This document shows positions 16,536 to 26,141 of a DNA stretch of 32,852 nt, piece after piece. The translations under genes and the position numbers were made by a program. The notes under the pieces are model-generated. The model saw only the letters and a program-made list of their open reading frames with translations, searched no databases and had not been told where the DNA came from. Origin of the DNA: an uncultured Bacilli bacterium (lineage in GTDB: Bacteria; Bacillota_I; Bacilli_A; RF39; UBA660); the NCBI GenBank assembly GCA_944363705.1, contig CALVUY010000008.1:1-32852 (forward strand), written 5' to 3'. Every line of letters starts with the position of its first letter. The first letter of the stretch is position 1.

Positions 16536-17756
16536 CTAAACTATCTCAGTAGGAAATGTAGTATCACTACCTGAATTTTGGCCACCTTGATTACTTTGAT
16601 TTAGATTATTAAAACCATTAAAACTTTGAGATCCCACTACATTAACTTGAGGATTTACATTAACAACCTCATTAACTGCACTATCTATATTACTCATTGA
16701 ATCCCCTTTAGTAAATAAATTATCAATAAAGATATTTTGATTTTCCAAATATTCTCTTAAATACTCACTAGGCATATTTTGAACAGGAGACTTTCCAAAG
16801 GTCTTTTGATATAGAATATGAGACTGAGGTTTATTATTTTCATCAACATAAAACTCAACAACTTCATCAACTTCTCTATGAAATTTACCATATTCTTTAC
16901 TATAATAGGCCTTGATATGAACACCTAATTGAATATAACGATAAATTGTATTTAAAAACTGATCTACATCTATATCACTTTCAAGAAGTGAATACATACG
17001 ATAAGGTATAGCACTAGCTTTATCTGCATGTATTGTAGATAAGATATTATGTCCTGATGATATAGAGTTACGAACTGCTGTAACTGCCTCTGCACTACGT
17101 ACTTCTGATAATAGTATCCATTTAGGATTCTGACGCATACAGGTAACCAAAACATCAGAATAACTAGCAACATTATTAGTCTTCATAGCCACTATATCAC
17201 GATGAGGAAATATCTTATCCAAATGAAGTTCCAAAGTATCTTCTATTGTAATAATTTTTTCGTTTTCTTTAGTATGACTAGCTAAATATTTAACAAACTC
17301 TGTTTTACCTGAACCAGTCTCTCCACTTACCATAATATTACAATGTCCTTCAACACACTTCATCAAAATATCATGAATATTAGCAGTAAAATAATCTTCA
17401 CTAATCAACTTCTCTTTATTAAGTCTAATCTTAGCAGGAGTCTTACGAATAACCACTGCAATACCATTAGTAGCAATAGACTCATGCACAAAGTTAAGAC
17501 GAAGTTCTGTAGATTCAGCATCCAAAAATGGTTTCGCATTATTAAATGTCGTCCCCATTACGTTAGAACATTGAAAGGCTAACTTCTCAACAAAGTTATC
17601 ATTTAACCCTTCAATCTCTACTCTTTTAGATCCTTCTGTTAAAGAACGAACCCAAATTTGACCATGATTACAATATGAAATATCTGTTATATCATCATTA
17701 TCTATTAAAGGTTTAAATAATCCAAAATCTAACTTATCAAATATGGAATCGTTCAT
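16536..17756 (-). CDS. cpaF: CpaF/TadA-family secretion ATPase
   Basis: 406 aa from the ATG at 17756 (AAGGG eight bases upstream; a GTG three codons earlier is less likely). It shows the full set of type II/IV secretion ATPase motifs: Walker A GETGSGKT (about 145-152), Asp box IITIEDTLEL, Walker B WILLSEVRS and His box GHNILSTIHAD. CpaF hexamers drive Flp pilus polymerisation. The SEVR and HAD motifs and the neighbours CpaB, TadB and TadC favour CpaF/TadA over the VirB11 relative of conjugation systems. The C-terminal ~45 residues are Asn/Gln-rich and probably disordered. Confidence 0.92.
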   Translation of the reverse strand: MNDSIFDKLDFGLFKPLIDNDDITDISYCNHGQIWVRSLTEGSKRVEIEGLNDNFVEKLAFQCSNVMGTTFNNAKPFLDAESTELRLNFVHESIATNGIAVVIRKTPAKIRLNKEKLISEDYFTANIHDILMKCVEGHCNIMVSGETGSGKTEFVKYLASHTKENEKIITIEDTLELHLDKIFPHRDIVAMKTNNVASYSDVLVTCMRQNPKWILLSEVRSAEAVTAVRNSISSGHNILSTIHADKASAIPYRMYSLLESDIDVDQFLNTIYRYIQLGVHIKAYYSKEYGKFHREVDEVVEFYVDENNKPQSHILYQKTFGKSPVQNMPSEYLREYLENQNIFIDNLFTKGDSMSNIDSAVNEVVNVNPQVNVVGSQSFNGFNNLNQSNQGGQNSGSDTTFPTEIV

Positions 17757-17775
17757 AATCTTCACCCTTTCTATT

Positions 17776-18603
17776 TTATTGTTGTGTATATGATAAATCT
17801 TCTTCAGTCATCGCTGTAACATTATTAATAAAGTTTCTCAAATCTTCACTAGATAATTCTACATCTCCTGGTTCATCTTCTAAAGACTCTGCAGTAGGAA
17901 CAGGTATAATCTCAGATTCATATGCCCTTAAATACTCTGCTTTACGAAGTAAAATATGATATTCTTCTGGTACAGCAAAGATAACTTGTGAAGGTGCTGT
18001 TTTCTCTTCTACATTAGCAAAAGCATTATTACCATTACTATCAAATACAGCAAGTACTTTAACATTAGATAACAATTTACCAACCATAATTCTATCATCA
18101 TCTACTGTTCCATCAGCACCTTGAGCATTTTGAACTTTCAAATAAATATCAATATAGTTACCTGGATAAATAGAATTACTATAAGAACTAGCCATATCAA
18201 CATCTAGGTTATATAAAACATAACCTTTAGGATAATCCAAAATTATACTATCAGGTAACTGATCACGCGTAACAACACATCTTTTATAAAATAAACTTCC
18301 TTCAGGAATAAGAGTATCTCCACTAGTATACATATCAATAACATCTGCACTATTTGTAATAATATCACTATTATTATTTACCATATCTTGAGGTATTTCC
18401 ATTGTACCTATCATATCCTCAGTAATTTGTGTTCTAGAATCAATATCTTGTGTAGCATATGGAACAGTAATAGGTGTAATCGCTTGATTAATTCTCATAT
18501 TATAACCAACATAAAGTACTACAATAACAAGAATAACACCAACTACTGTAACTGTATTCTTATTAGTAAAGAATTTCTTAATTCCAACCACTAAATTATT
18601 CAT
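17776..18603 (-). CDS. cpaB: CpaB-like Flp pilus assembly protein (SAF domain)
   Basis: 275 aa. TM at about 17-36, then a SAF-like domain (about 44-105) with VPYATQDIDSRTQITEDMI and a second RcpC/CpaB-like region beginning YNLDVDMASSYSNSIYPGNYIDI. CpaB/RcpC proteins act outside the membrane in Flp pilus assembly, possibly binding peptidoglycan or the pilus. Position just before cpaF is the classic order. Start supported by AGGAGG. The acidic C-terminal tail has no known role. Confidence 0.85.
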   Translation of the reverse strand: MNNLVVGIKKFFTNKNTVTVVGVILVIVVLYVGYNMRINQAITPITVPYATQDIDSRTQITEDMIGTMEIPQDMVNNNSDIITNSADVIDMYTSGDTLIPEGSLFYKRCVVTRDQLPDSIILDYPKGYVLYNLDVDMASSYSNSIYPGNYIDIYLKVQNAQGADGTVDDDRIMVGKLLSNVKVLAVFDSNGNNAFANVEEKTAPSQVIFAVPEEYHILLRKAEYLRAYESEIIPVPTAESLEDEPGDVELSSEDLRNFINNVTAMTEEDLSYTQQ

Positions 18604-18623
18604 ATCTAATCCTCCTTACTCTT

Positions 18624-19085
18624 TTAACTATCAACTTCACTATAATCTAATTCTCCAGCTCTAGTCATATCAGTTACATATTTATTTGTTAAATAATCAG
18701 TCTCTAAAATAACACTTACTCTATTAGATAAACCTAAAGCTTCACCATCAATACTAGCAGCTGTCTCTGAAGTGACCCAAACACTAACCTTAGGTGGTGT
18801 TTCATTAATATCATAAAATCCAATATCATAAGTACGACTATTATTAACATTTTCAGAAAAACGTCTAATAAAGCTTTCTACAAACTTCTCTTTATCTATT
18901 CTAAGCAAACCGCTTAAGCGGTAATAACCAACATCAACTGCATCAGTCATTGCCGCTTCAGTAGTCTCTCTTAAAAGATAATAATCAAGCTCATTACCAG
19001 TTTGATAATTTTGAACTATATTAACAACACCAAAAGTAATAATAGCCAAAATGATAATACCAACAATTAACATACCTTTACTCAT
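18624..19085 (-). CDS. TadE/TadG-like pseudopilin or pilus accessory protein
   Basis: 153 aa. An N-terminal TM (about 5-24) follows MSKG, then a helical region (LLRETTEAAMTDAVDVGYYRL) and a beta-rich exported end. The TM plus an alpha spine of the type seen in TadE-like proteins, and its place before cpaB, suggest a minor pseudopilin. Similar short proteins accompany Tad loci in Bacillota, but I cannot name the family with certainty. Start has AGGAG upstream. Confidence 0.5.
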   Translation of the reverse strand: MSKGMLIVGIIILAIITFGVVNIVQNYQTGNELDYYLLRETTEAAMTDAVDVGYYRLSGLLRIDKEKFVESFIRRFSENVNNSRTYDIGFYDINETPPKVSVWVTSETAASIDGEALGLSNRVSVILETDYLTNKYVTDMTRAGELDYSEVDS

Positions 19086-19087
19086 AT

Positions 19088-21895
19088 TTACTTAGCTCCT
19101 TTCAAGATAGCAGATTGGGCCATATATTCATTATAACAAGCAGTAGATGTATCAATAGTGTTAACACAAGTTCCATTATCTTCATTATTACATCCAATAA
19201 GACCTTCTTTTAATAACTCATTACTATTCAATACTTTATGAAGTAAATAACTACGATAAACTGTAATACCAGAAGTCTTATCATCACCAGCATTTAAAAC
19301 TTCACTACTACTATCAGTAGTTGGTTGAGCATAACTATCATATTTATTATTATAAGCCCTAACTTTTTGCATTGTCTCCGGTGTTAATACAATATGATAA
19401 TCTAAGTATCGATCACCCTCATAAATAGTATCACCCAATGTTTGTATTTGATTAATTAATGTAACCGGTTGAACAATATAATCAGGATTCTCTAAATTAG
19501 TAGCAGCACAAGTCCAATTAAATCCAACTTCTCTAGTCTCATTAGCTACTAACACAGCATCATTACCTCTTAAACTTTCAACTTCATTTATTAAGTTAGA
19601 AGCTTGTACTTTAACATCATCACTACTAGTAGGTGTAACAGAATTAGGGAATAAATTATCTAAAGAAATAGATCTATATTCATAAGCATCTATAGCATTT
19701 TCTGTTTCACCACCATTTCCACCATCACATTCTGGATAGTTAGGATCTGTTTCTGGACAACTAGGATCTTCACAAGTAGGCCAATTAGGATCATCTGGTG
19801 TACATTCAGTATCAGTTTCACCTACAGCATAGAAACAACTAACATCAAAATTCCAACCAAAATATCCATAATTTTCAATATGTCCATTTATATTCATAGT
19901 AATTGAATCTTCTATTTCTTGTTTTTGACTATCAGTCAAAGCAGAAGAATCACCACCTTGATTTACTTTCCAATCATACCAAGCAGTATTAATAGGAATA
20001 GAATTCAACTTAGTACAGTATTGATTACCAACATAAGTATAGAAATCTTCACGATCAGGATCCATTGAATGAACAGGTTGTCCTGTCTTATTATTAATCC
20101 AAGTACCAGGGAAAGTAATTATATTATGATAATGCCAAGGATCAGATTCACCATCTTCACAACTACCATCAGTTAATATAACCATATCAGGAAAATCACC
20201 ATCTACCGTAGTACTATTTAATTTTTGTGAAGAAGAGAATGTTTCTTCATCATCAGAACTATCTGAATCATTATCAATATTATCAACAACTATCTCATAG
20301 TCTGTAGTCTCATTAGTACAAGTAGCAGCTTTTTGTTCACAAGCCTTTTTAGCAGCTTTATATTCTTCAACAGCTCTTTTATATTCTTGCTGAGCAAGAG
20401 CTTCAGTTAAAACAGTATTAGAGCCACATGTCTTAGACCAACGACAACTATCACTACATAAAGTATTATCCTTATGTACAGCCTTTAAGAAACCATCATC
20501 TATTTTATAATATCTGTTATATGAGCTATATGAATAATTACCTTGAATCATTTGAATCGTTCTTCTTGTCTGATCTAAACTACGATAATAATATGGTCCT
20601 AAACCACTTGGACATCCATTATTACTATTTTGAACCCATACACCTTTTTTATAAGAACCACCTGGATGTAATTGTCTATATTGATATAAAGTATTAGCAC
20701 TAATTTCTCCATCTCTAATAGATGACTCACTATATATATCACAACTGTTAGCCATCTCAGTAGCTTCATAGAAATTATCAGTAGGAATATATAATGGACT
20801 AATAGCTTTTAAATCATCTTTAGTAAGTTCTTCATCTGAAGTTTTAGTTACATCGCTATTTTTATATACTTTATTATAACATTTATCTATACATTTCTGA
20901 GAATATTCTCCTCCATCACATTCTTCTACACAACTATCAAAATCTTCATTAGGTCCTCCTGCATCAAAAGCATTACCTCCATTAATACAAATTGGATTAG
21001 GATAACATACTTTCTTTCTAGTTGGCGGTTTAGCTGTATAACTAGAATCACAAGTTACTTTAGATTTAATTTCAATTAAGTATTGAAAACACATACCGGC
21101 TTGAGTCGCCACTGGATCACTAAAATTAACTTCTATTTCTTCTTTACATGTTACTTTACAACCTTTACCATCACTCTCTGTACCAACATGATAGTATTTA
21201 TGCATAGTTTCGTAATTATTAGTACTAAAAGCATCGCAAACTAACTTTTCAGTATTTTTAACATCATCTACTTTTTTATAAGAACTATCAATTGTAATAT
21301 CATTACCTCCATCAGAACTATAAATCATTTCATATAATTCTTCAGCTGTATCTATCCATTCTTGAACTTGCTCTACTGTATAAGTTTCATAAGTTTGTTG
21401 TGTATAACAATATGGAACAGCATTTTGCATTACTTCATCATTAACCCATCTATTACGATAATTAACGCACACAGAATCATTATATAAAGGATTATCTATA
21501 AGTCCATCTACATTAACTTGAATAGTACCAATTTCAGTTCCAGCACTAGCTTGACATGTATCAGCCATATCTTCTTTAAGGAAAAAATGAACACTACCTC
21601 CATCAGAAACACTCAAAGTTGCACTAGTACCAGCATCAAAACTACCAGAAGTACCATTAACAGTATCTCCATCAGCATAGAAAGTATAATTTAAGTTAAG
21701 TCCTGAATTATTAGTAATAGTTACTTGATCACCATTATAATTAACATCAACTTTAGCAACATAATTATCTCTAAAAAATTCCGGAGAACAGCTCTCATTA
21801 TTAGCAGCCTCTACACTATTAGTATTAGATAACATAACACCTAAGAAAGCTGTTACAAAAACCAAAGAAATAACCAATAAACTAGACTTCTTCAT
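19088..21895 (-). CDS. Large Cys-rich secreted protein, candidate surface adhesin
   Basis: 935 aa from the ATG at 21895 (AAGG eight bases upstream). A clear signal peptide ends near NSVEA. The mature protein is acidic and rich in Cys (about thirty), Asp, Asn and Tyr. No TM or LPxTG-like anchor is visible at the C-terminus. A short Cys/Pro/Asp-rich hinge near residue 700 repeats the pattern DPNxPxC three times. Part of the middle (QEYKRAVEEYKAAKKACEQKA) is helical. No domain family was recognised. It lies between a class B sortase and the Tad genes and overlaps the sortase gene by 14 bases, so it is probably a substrate, pilus-associated adhesin or stalk protein. The many Cys imply disulfides formed outside the cell. 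Confidence 0.6.
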   Translation of the reverse strand: MKKSSLLVISLVFVTAFLGVMLSNTNSVEAANNESCSPEFFRDNYVAKVDVNYNGDQVTITNNSGLNLNYTFYADGDTVNGTSGSFDAGTSATLSVSDGGSVHFFLKEDMADTCQASAGTEIGTIQVNVDGLIDNPLYNDSVCVNYRNRWVNDEVMQNAVPYCYTQQTYETYTVEQVQEWIDTAEELYEMIYSSDGGNDITIDSSYKKVDDVKNTEKLVCDAFSTNNYETMHKYYHVGTESDGKGCKVTCKEEIEVNFSDPVATQAGMCFQYLIEIKSKVTCDSSYTAKPPTRKKVCYPNPICINGGNAFDAGGPNEDFDSCVEECDGGEYSQKCIDKCYNKVYKNSDVTKTSDEELTKDDLKAISPLYIPTDNFYEATEMANSCDIYSESSIRDGEISANTLYQYRQLHPGGSYKKGVWVQNSNNGCPSGLGPYYYRSLDQTRRTIQMIQGNYSYSSYNRYYKIDDGFLKAVHKDNTLCSDSCRWSKTCGSNTVLTEALAQQEYKRAVEEYKAAKKACEQKAATCTNETTDYEIVVDNIDNDSDSSDDEETFSSSQKLNSTTVDGDFPDMVILTDGSCEDGESDPWHYHNIITFPGTWINNKTGQPVHSMDPDREDFYTYVGNQYCTKLNSIPINTAWYDWKVNQGGDSSALTDSQKQEIEDSITMNINGHIENYGYFGWNFDVSCFYAVGETDTECTPDDPNWPTCEDPSCPETDPNYPECDGGNGGETENAIDAYEYRSISLDNLFPNSVTPTSSDDVKVQASNLINEVESLRGNDAVLVANETREVGFNWTCAATNLENPDYIVQPVTLINQIQTLGDTIYEGDRYLDYHIVLTPETMQKVRAYNNKYDSYAQPTTDSSSEVLNAGDDKTSGITVYRSYLLHKVLNSNELLKEGLIGCNNEDNGTCVNTIDTSTACYNEYMAQSAILKGAK

Positions 21896-22667
21896 TTTCT
21901 TCACCTTCTTTCATTCTTTTCTCAATTTCTTTGTAGTTTTTATTTACATCAACCGTAGAATACTTCATACTTTCACCCTCCCGTAATTCTCTAGCATCTA
22001 CTCTAAATGAATAACTATCAGTAGCACCATAAAACCTTGTACATGTATATAAAGTTAGTAACATATCACTACTATTAACATCAACATCCATATCATACAT
22101 GCTCTCATCTTTAACTTTCTTTATGTAATCATCCAACTCTTCATCATCAAATGTATCATAATATGATGAATACTGAGATTCATCAATCAATGTCACCCCA
22201 AATATCCTATAAATTGAAGTTTCACCTTCAGAATTAGTAAATTCAATAAATTGATTTTCTTCAATGAATTCAGGATATATAAAAGACATCAATTGTTCAA
22301 AATAAGTCATAGTATCATCACCAATTATAGGATTACTAGAAACATTTCTAACATTATGTGATATATAAGTGAAATGATTGCTATTTTCATCAGGAAAAGA
22401 ATTAGTCCAAGCATACTCATATTCTCTATTAGAAACATCAGCTGTATTATTTCTAGCAATTAAGGCTAAATCTATGTTAGTTCCTTCCACTCTTAACCAA
22501 CCAGTGACATCATCACCATATGTTTTCGCTTGTTCAATTTTAGAACTTTCATCTATAGCTTTAAAATCACTTGTTTTTCCAAGGTTTAAATAAAGCAACA
22601 GCAAGCAAGCGACAGCAAAGATAATAATGATACCAAAAACTATCAGATACTTCTTTTTTACCTTCAT
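21882..22667 (-). CDS. srtB: Class B sortase
   Basis: 261 aa with an N-terminal TM (about 7-28). The sortase core has GWLRVEGTNIDLALI, the catalytic His104 in YISHNV, Cys209 in LTLYTCTRF and Arg222 in SFRVDAREL. The long insertion between His and Cys strands (helix around 173-190) is characteristic of class B enzymes. Sortases cleave a sorting motif and attach proteins to peptidoglycan or to pilin subunits. Class B enzymes usually serve one or a few nearby substrates, but no canonical NPxTN or LPxTG motif with a C-terminal TM was seen in this window. Start supported by AAAGGAG. Confidence 0.88.
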   Translation of the reverse strand: MKVKKKYLIVFGIIIIFAVACLLLLYLNLGKTSDFKAIDESSKIEQAKTYGDDVTGWLRVEGTNIDLALIARNNTADVSNREYEYAWTNSFPDENSNHFTYISHNVRNVSSNPIIGDDTMTYFEQLMSFIYPEFIEENQFIEFTNSEGETSIYRIFGVTLIDESQYSSYYDTFDDEELDDYIKKVKDESMYDMDVDVNSSDMLLTLYTCTRFYGATDSYSFRVDARELREGESMKYSTVDVNKNYKEIEKRMKEGEENEEV

Positions 22668-22682
22668 AATTTACTCCTTTAC

Positions 22683-24530
22683 TTAATCTACAAGTGTATA
22701 TGGATCATCCAAAGTACCACTTCCTTCTTCTATTATAACATCTTTATCAAAATATGCTTTAATTTTTACACCTGCAGTTATTGTATCATTAGCAGAAGAA
22801 TAAGTAAGTGTACCAGAAGATCTAACTACAGCTTTTATATTATCCTCTCTTGATGAATCTATTAACCAATACCCTGTATCTGTAGAACCGCTGCCTCTAG
22901 CACTAAAAATATCAAAAGTTGAAGGTATCGTTATTAAAAGACTATAATCTTTCGTATCATGTTTACCTTTATATGTTATTTTTTCATCATAAATAGGAAC
23001 GCTTATTTTTTTATTTACGAACAATCCTGTATTTATATATCTTATCATATCATTTTTTATTTTATATCCAATATTACCTTCTTGATTAGGATTATAAACT
23101 TTCTTTTTATTACCATTTGTATAACTAATATTTACTTGCATACCATCAGACTGTAAAGCAGAATTCATAATAACCTCAGTTGTACCGTCATCTAAAATAT
23201 TACTAATTCTAAATGTATAACCAGAATACTCTACATACTCACCAATTTGTCTTTTGTTTAATTCACTGCTTCTCCTAGCTTTACTTTTTTCTAATATAAT
23301 ATAAGGATCAGTAAAACTTCCATCACCATCTAATATTGCAACAGAATCTTTTAAAGTAATAGCAGGTACTACATTTAATAGACTGTCTTGACTAGTCGCA
23401 GCCAAACTTCCTGGATAAGCAGCTACAGAAGTAATAGCCCAGGCATTATTATCATTTGCAAAATTAGAATACCAGCTAAGATTACTTTTATCAAGATAGC
23501 TAACCATACCATCATAACTTAAATTATAATCCTGCAACGATAAAATACCAACTTTTCTTTTTGCAGTTTCTCTACTACATTTTGTAACAGAAGAAACTTC
23601 TCCTTCAGATACCACATCATCACACCAACTACTAGATTTAATTAAATCTTGATATTCTGGCTCTAATAAATTATAAAAATAATCATTTAACCAACTATCT
23701 AATGAACTCCCAGCAAATCTCCCCTCATTAGTATAATCTACATTAGCAAGAGCATCATTACTTACAATAACAACACTATCATCATCATTAACCCTAACTA
23801 TTCTAAATAACATATTACTAAACATTATATAATTATCAGTAACATTACCAACATAATAACCATTAGTATCTTTCGTAGCTTCTTTTACAATTTTACTAAG
23901 AGATTCTTCCACTTTAACAGTCCTTGTTACAGTAGTTCTATTATCAAGACTATCTCTAGCTGTATAAGTAATATCATAAGTACCTACTGTAGAAGTATCA
24001 ACTTCACCTTTAATAGTTACATTTTCTACATTCATTTTCCCATCAACATTATCAACAACACTTTTAACACCAGGTTCATTATACTGATCTCCTCTACTAA
24101 TACTCATATCAGTAGATCCATTAAGTGTTATTTCAGGTCCTTCATGATCAACATCTGACTCAAAGTTACCACACTTCAAATAAGTATAATATTGATACTC
24201 ACCGTCTTTATTAATCGCTTTAACATTAGATTCTTCCAAATCACATAATTTATTACCATAAGCCTCATATAAGCCATCTAAATAATCTTGCTTAACCAAA
24301 GTATTCAAAGTAACAGAAATAACCCGTCCCTCCTCTTTAGGAAGACGAGAACTATTTATCTCATAGTACCTTTCACCAGCCTCATTTAATTTCTGCTCAT
24401 TATCTTTAAAAACTCTTCTTGGATAAAGATATAAAAACCACACTAATAAAAGAATTACTACAATTACAGCAATAAAAGAAATAATTTTAATTATTTTCTT
24501 TTTATCAATATTTTTTTTCTTATTTTTCAT
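22683..24530 (-). CDS. Anchored surface protein with Ig-like (DUF5011) and two DUF6273-like modules
   Basis: 615 aa. A basic N-terminus and a TM (about 15-36) are followed by a pseudopilin-like segment (helix EQKLNEAGERYYEI, then TLNTLVKQDYLDGLY with paired Cys). An Ig-like DUF5011 domain spans about 129-208 (NEPGVKSVVDNVDGKM, then GTYDITYTARDSLDN). After it come two similar modules (about 210-415 and 420-615), each starting with a short framed motif (NYIMFSNMLFRIVRVNDDD; YVEYSGYTFRISNILDDG) and ending with GxGxxxDPYxL, as in DUF6273-type surface modules. It should be exposed outside the membrane. Start has GGAG upstream. Function is not known; adhesion or pilus-tip roles are possible. Confidence 0.65.
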   Translation of the reverse strand: MKNKKKNIDKKKIIKIISFIAVIVVILLLVWFLYLYPRRVFKDNEQKLNEAGERYYEINSSRLPKEEGRVISVTLNTLVKQDYLDGLYEAYGNKLCDLEESNVKAINKDGEYQYYTYLKCGNFESDVDHEGPEITLNGSTDMSISRGDQYNEPGVKSVVDNVDGKMNVENVTIKGEVDTSTVGTYDITYTARDSLDNRTTVTRTVKVEESLSKIVKEATKDTNGYYVGNVTDNYIMFSNMLFRIVRVNDDDSVVIVSNDALANVDYTNEGRFAGSSLDSWLNDYFYNLLEPEYQDLIKSSSWCDDVVSEGEVSSVTKCSRETAKRKVGILSLQDYNLSYDGMVSYLDKSNLSWYSNFANDNNAWAITSVAAYPGSLAATSQDSLLNVVPAITLKDSVAILDGDGSFTDPYIILEKSKARRSSELNKRQIGEYVEYSGYTFRISNILDDGTTEVIMNSALQSDGMQVNISYTNGNKKKVYNPNQEGNIGYKIKNDMIRYINTGLFVNKKISVPIYDEKITYKGKHDTKDYSLLITIPSTFDIFSARGSGSTDTGYWLIDSSREDNIKAVVRSSGTLTYSSANDTITAGVKIKAYFDKDVIIEEGSGTLDDPYTLVD

Positions 24531-24545
24531 TATCCAACGCTCCTT

Positions 24546-26075
24546 TTAATTCAAATGATAAATATATTGTTCATTCCTAAAAGTAAAAATCAAATCTAAT
24601 GTCCCATCATCTTTAACATCATTAGGTAAACTGTAATATGCATAATTTCCATTGTAATTATTTACTAAAGAAGTGGCATCTATACTATTAATTTCTCCAT
24701 CATTATCCTCATAATTAATTTTAGCATATATATTAGAAAAGTCAACAAAAGATTGTCCTGTAAAATTATTACTTACAAAAGATATTTCTAATATTTTATT
24801 GCTAGAACTTAATGGTAATTCCATTACCCCACAGCCAGTATCATTACAAGAATATCTGCTATAGGTTGTTTCATTAGTTAAATTAAAATTAGTAATTAAT
24901 AGTGTATTATCATCTGGGAAAGTCAAAGTCTCAGTAATTTTAACTTCTTCTTTTGTTTCTAAGTCACGTACATCTTTAACATTTAACTTAACTTTCTTAA
25001 GTAGAATATCATTACTAAGATCAGGATAGTATAAAACATATTTATTAATGTCTAAATCTTTCGAAACTTTATAAACTAAAATAAATGTCGTTGATGAATC
25101 AGTCACTAATTCTCTATTATCATAACTATTACCTAAATCTTTAAAGTTATCATAAAGTCTAGTAACATAATGAAACTCTTCACTTTTATTCATAATTCTA
25201 AATCTATCTAAATTAATCCTTCTTTTTGAAGCATTATTCTTAACAGTAACATTAACAACTAAATAATCGGTATTATTACTAATAATATCACCATTACTAT
25301 CTCTATTAGTCAAATAACTATTATTAACAGTAATATCGTAATAACTAGCACTAAAAGTACTACCTTCCCTATAAGTTTTATTTAAAATTCCAAAATAGTA
25401 ATATGTATATCCAGTAACAGAAACAAATAAAACTACTATAATAGTATTACAAACAAGACGATGTTCAAGATATACATATTTAACATTTCTAATAAACTTC
25501 TTTATATTTCTAGAAATTTTATCTTTATCAAACTCTATATTTACTTCAAATTCTTCTCTATCTTCTTCTTTTATATCTAAATACTCTTCATCTTCTTTAA
25601 AACCAAATTTCTTTAAATCTATTCCTAAAAATCTTATTCCGAAAATAACAAAAACAATAAATTGAGGTATATAAACTATATTAAGAAAATCTCTTCCTGC
25701 CATAATTGATGTTATAGTAGACAACTCATTATAACTAATAAAATAATTTCTTACGTATATTAAAACCCCCAACATGACAGTATATTCAACTATAGGAATT
25801 AAATATACTTTCCAAGGTTTTTTCTTATAACGCAATAAAATTATTAAAATTATACTAACAACAATAATTACAATTATTGAAATGATTAATAAAAAATTTA
25901 TATGATCACTTATTGGTTCATAGTAATTATTATAACTCTCTGTCTCCAAAAAATTTGCTACAAAACTTCTTAAAGCCATTAATTTATAAAAGATATAAGC
26001 ACTAAGTAAAATTAATAATAAATGTATTCTTTGAAAGTATTGTATTAAAAGAGCATATGGTTTTCTAAGTATCAT
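24546..26075 (-). CDS. Polytopic membrane protein with exported Ig-like (DUF4352-like) domain
   Basis: 509 aa. TMs at about 10-35, 58-85, 93-112, 130-150 and 210-230, with a charged Glu/Asp/Lys loop (about 155-205) on the cytoplasmic side. The C-terminal ~270 residues are exported and beta-rich: YDITVNNSYLT, then YLVVNVTVKNNASKRRINLDRFRI, resembling DUF4352-type domains found in surface and stress lipoproteins. No enzyme motif was seen. It is the first gene of the long minus-strand block and has its own promoter. A role in envelope anchoring of the pilus machine is only a guess. Confidence 0.5.
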   Translation of the reverse strand: MILRKPYALLIQYFQRIHLLLILLSAYIFYKLMALRSFVANFLETESYNNYYEPISDHINFLLIISIIVIIVVSIILIILLRYKKKPWKVYLIPIVEYTVMLGVLIYVRNYFISYNELSTITSIMAGRDFLNIVYIPQFIVFVIFGIRFLGIDLKKFGFKEDEEYLDIKEEDREEFEVNIEFDKDKISRNIKKFIRNVKYVYLEHRLVCNTIIVVLFVSVTGYTYYYFGILNKTYREGSTFSASYYDITVNNSYLTNRDSNGDIISNNTDYLVVNVTVKNNASKRRINLDRFRIMNKSEEFHYVTRLYDNFKDLGNSYDNRELVTDSSTTFILVYKVSKDLDINKYVLYYPDLSNDILLKKVKLNVKDVRDLETKEEVKITETLTFPDDNTLLITNFNLTNETTYSRYSCNDTGCGVMELPLSSSNKILEISFVSNNFTGQSFVDFSNIYAKINYEDNDGEINSIDATSLVNNYNGNYAYYSLPNDVKDDGTLDLIFTFRNEQYIYHLN

Positions 26076-26100
26076 AGGCTACACCCCTTTACTATAATTA

Positions 26101-26129
26101 AGTATACCCTAGATTTTAGTTTCCTACAA
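26101..26129 (-). promoter_or_regulatory. Promoter of the Tad/T4SS-like block
   Basis: Minus-strand TTGTAG-N17-TATACT, with the start codon about 25 bases downstream and GGGG-type ribosome site between. The -35 overlaps a palindrome shared with the divergent promoter. Confidence 0.65.
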
Positions 26130-26141
26130 GTACAAACTTGT
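26126..26141. promoter_or_regulatory. Candidate operator: palindrome between divergent promoters
   Basis: ACAAGT-ACAA-ACTTGT, a perfect 6-bp inverted repeat with a 4-base spacer that touches both -35 boxes. A bound regulator could control both directions. Part of the symmetry comes from the TTGT of each -35. Confidence 0.45.
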
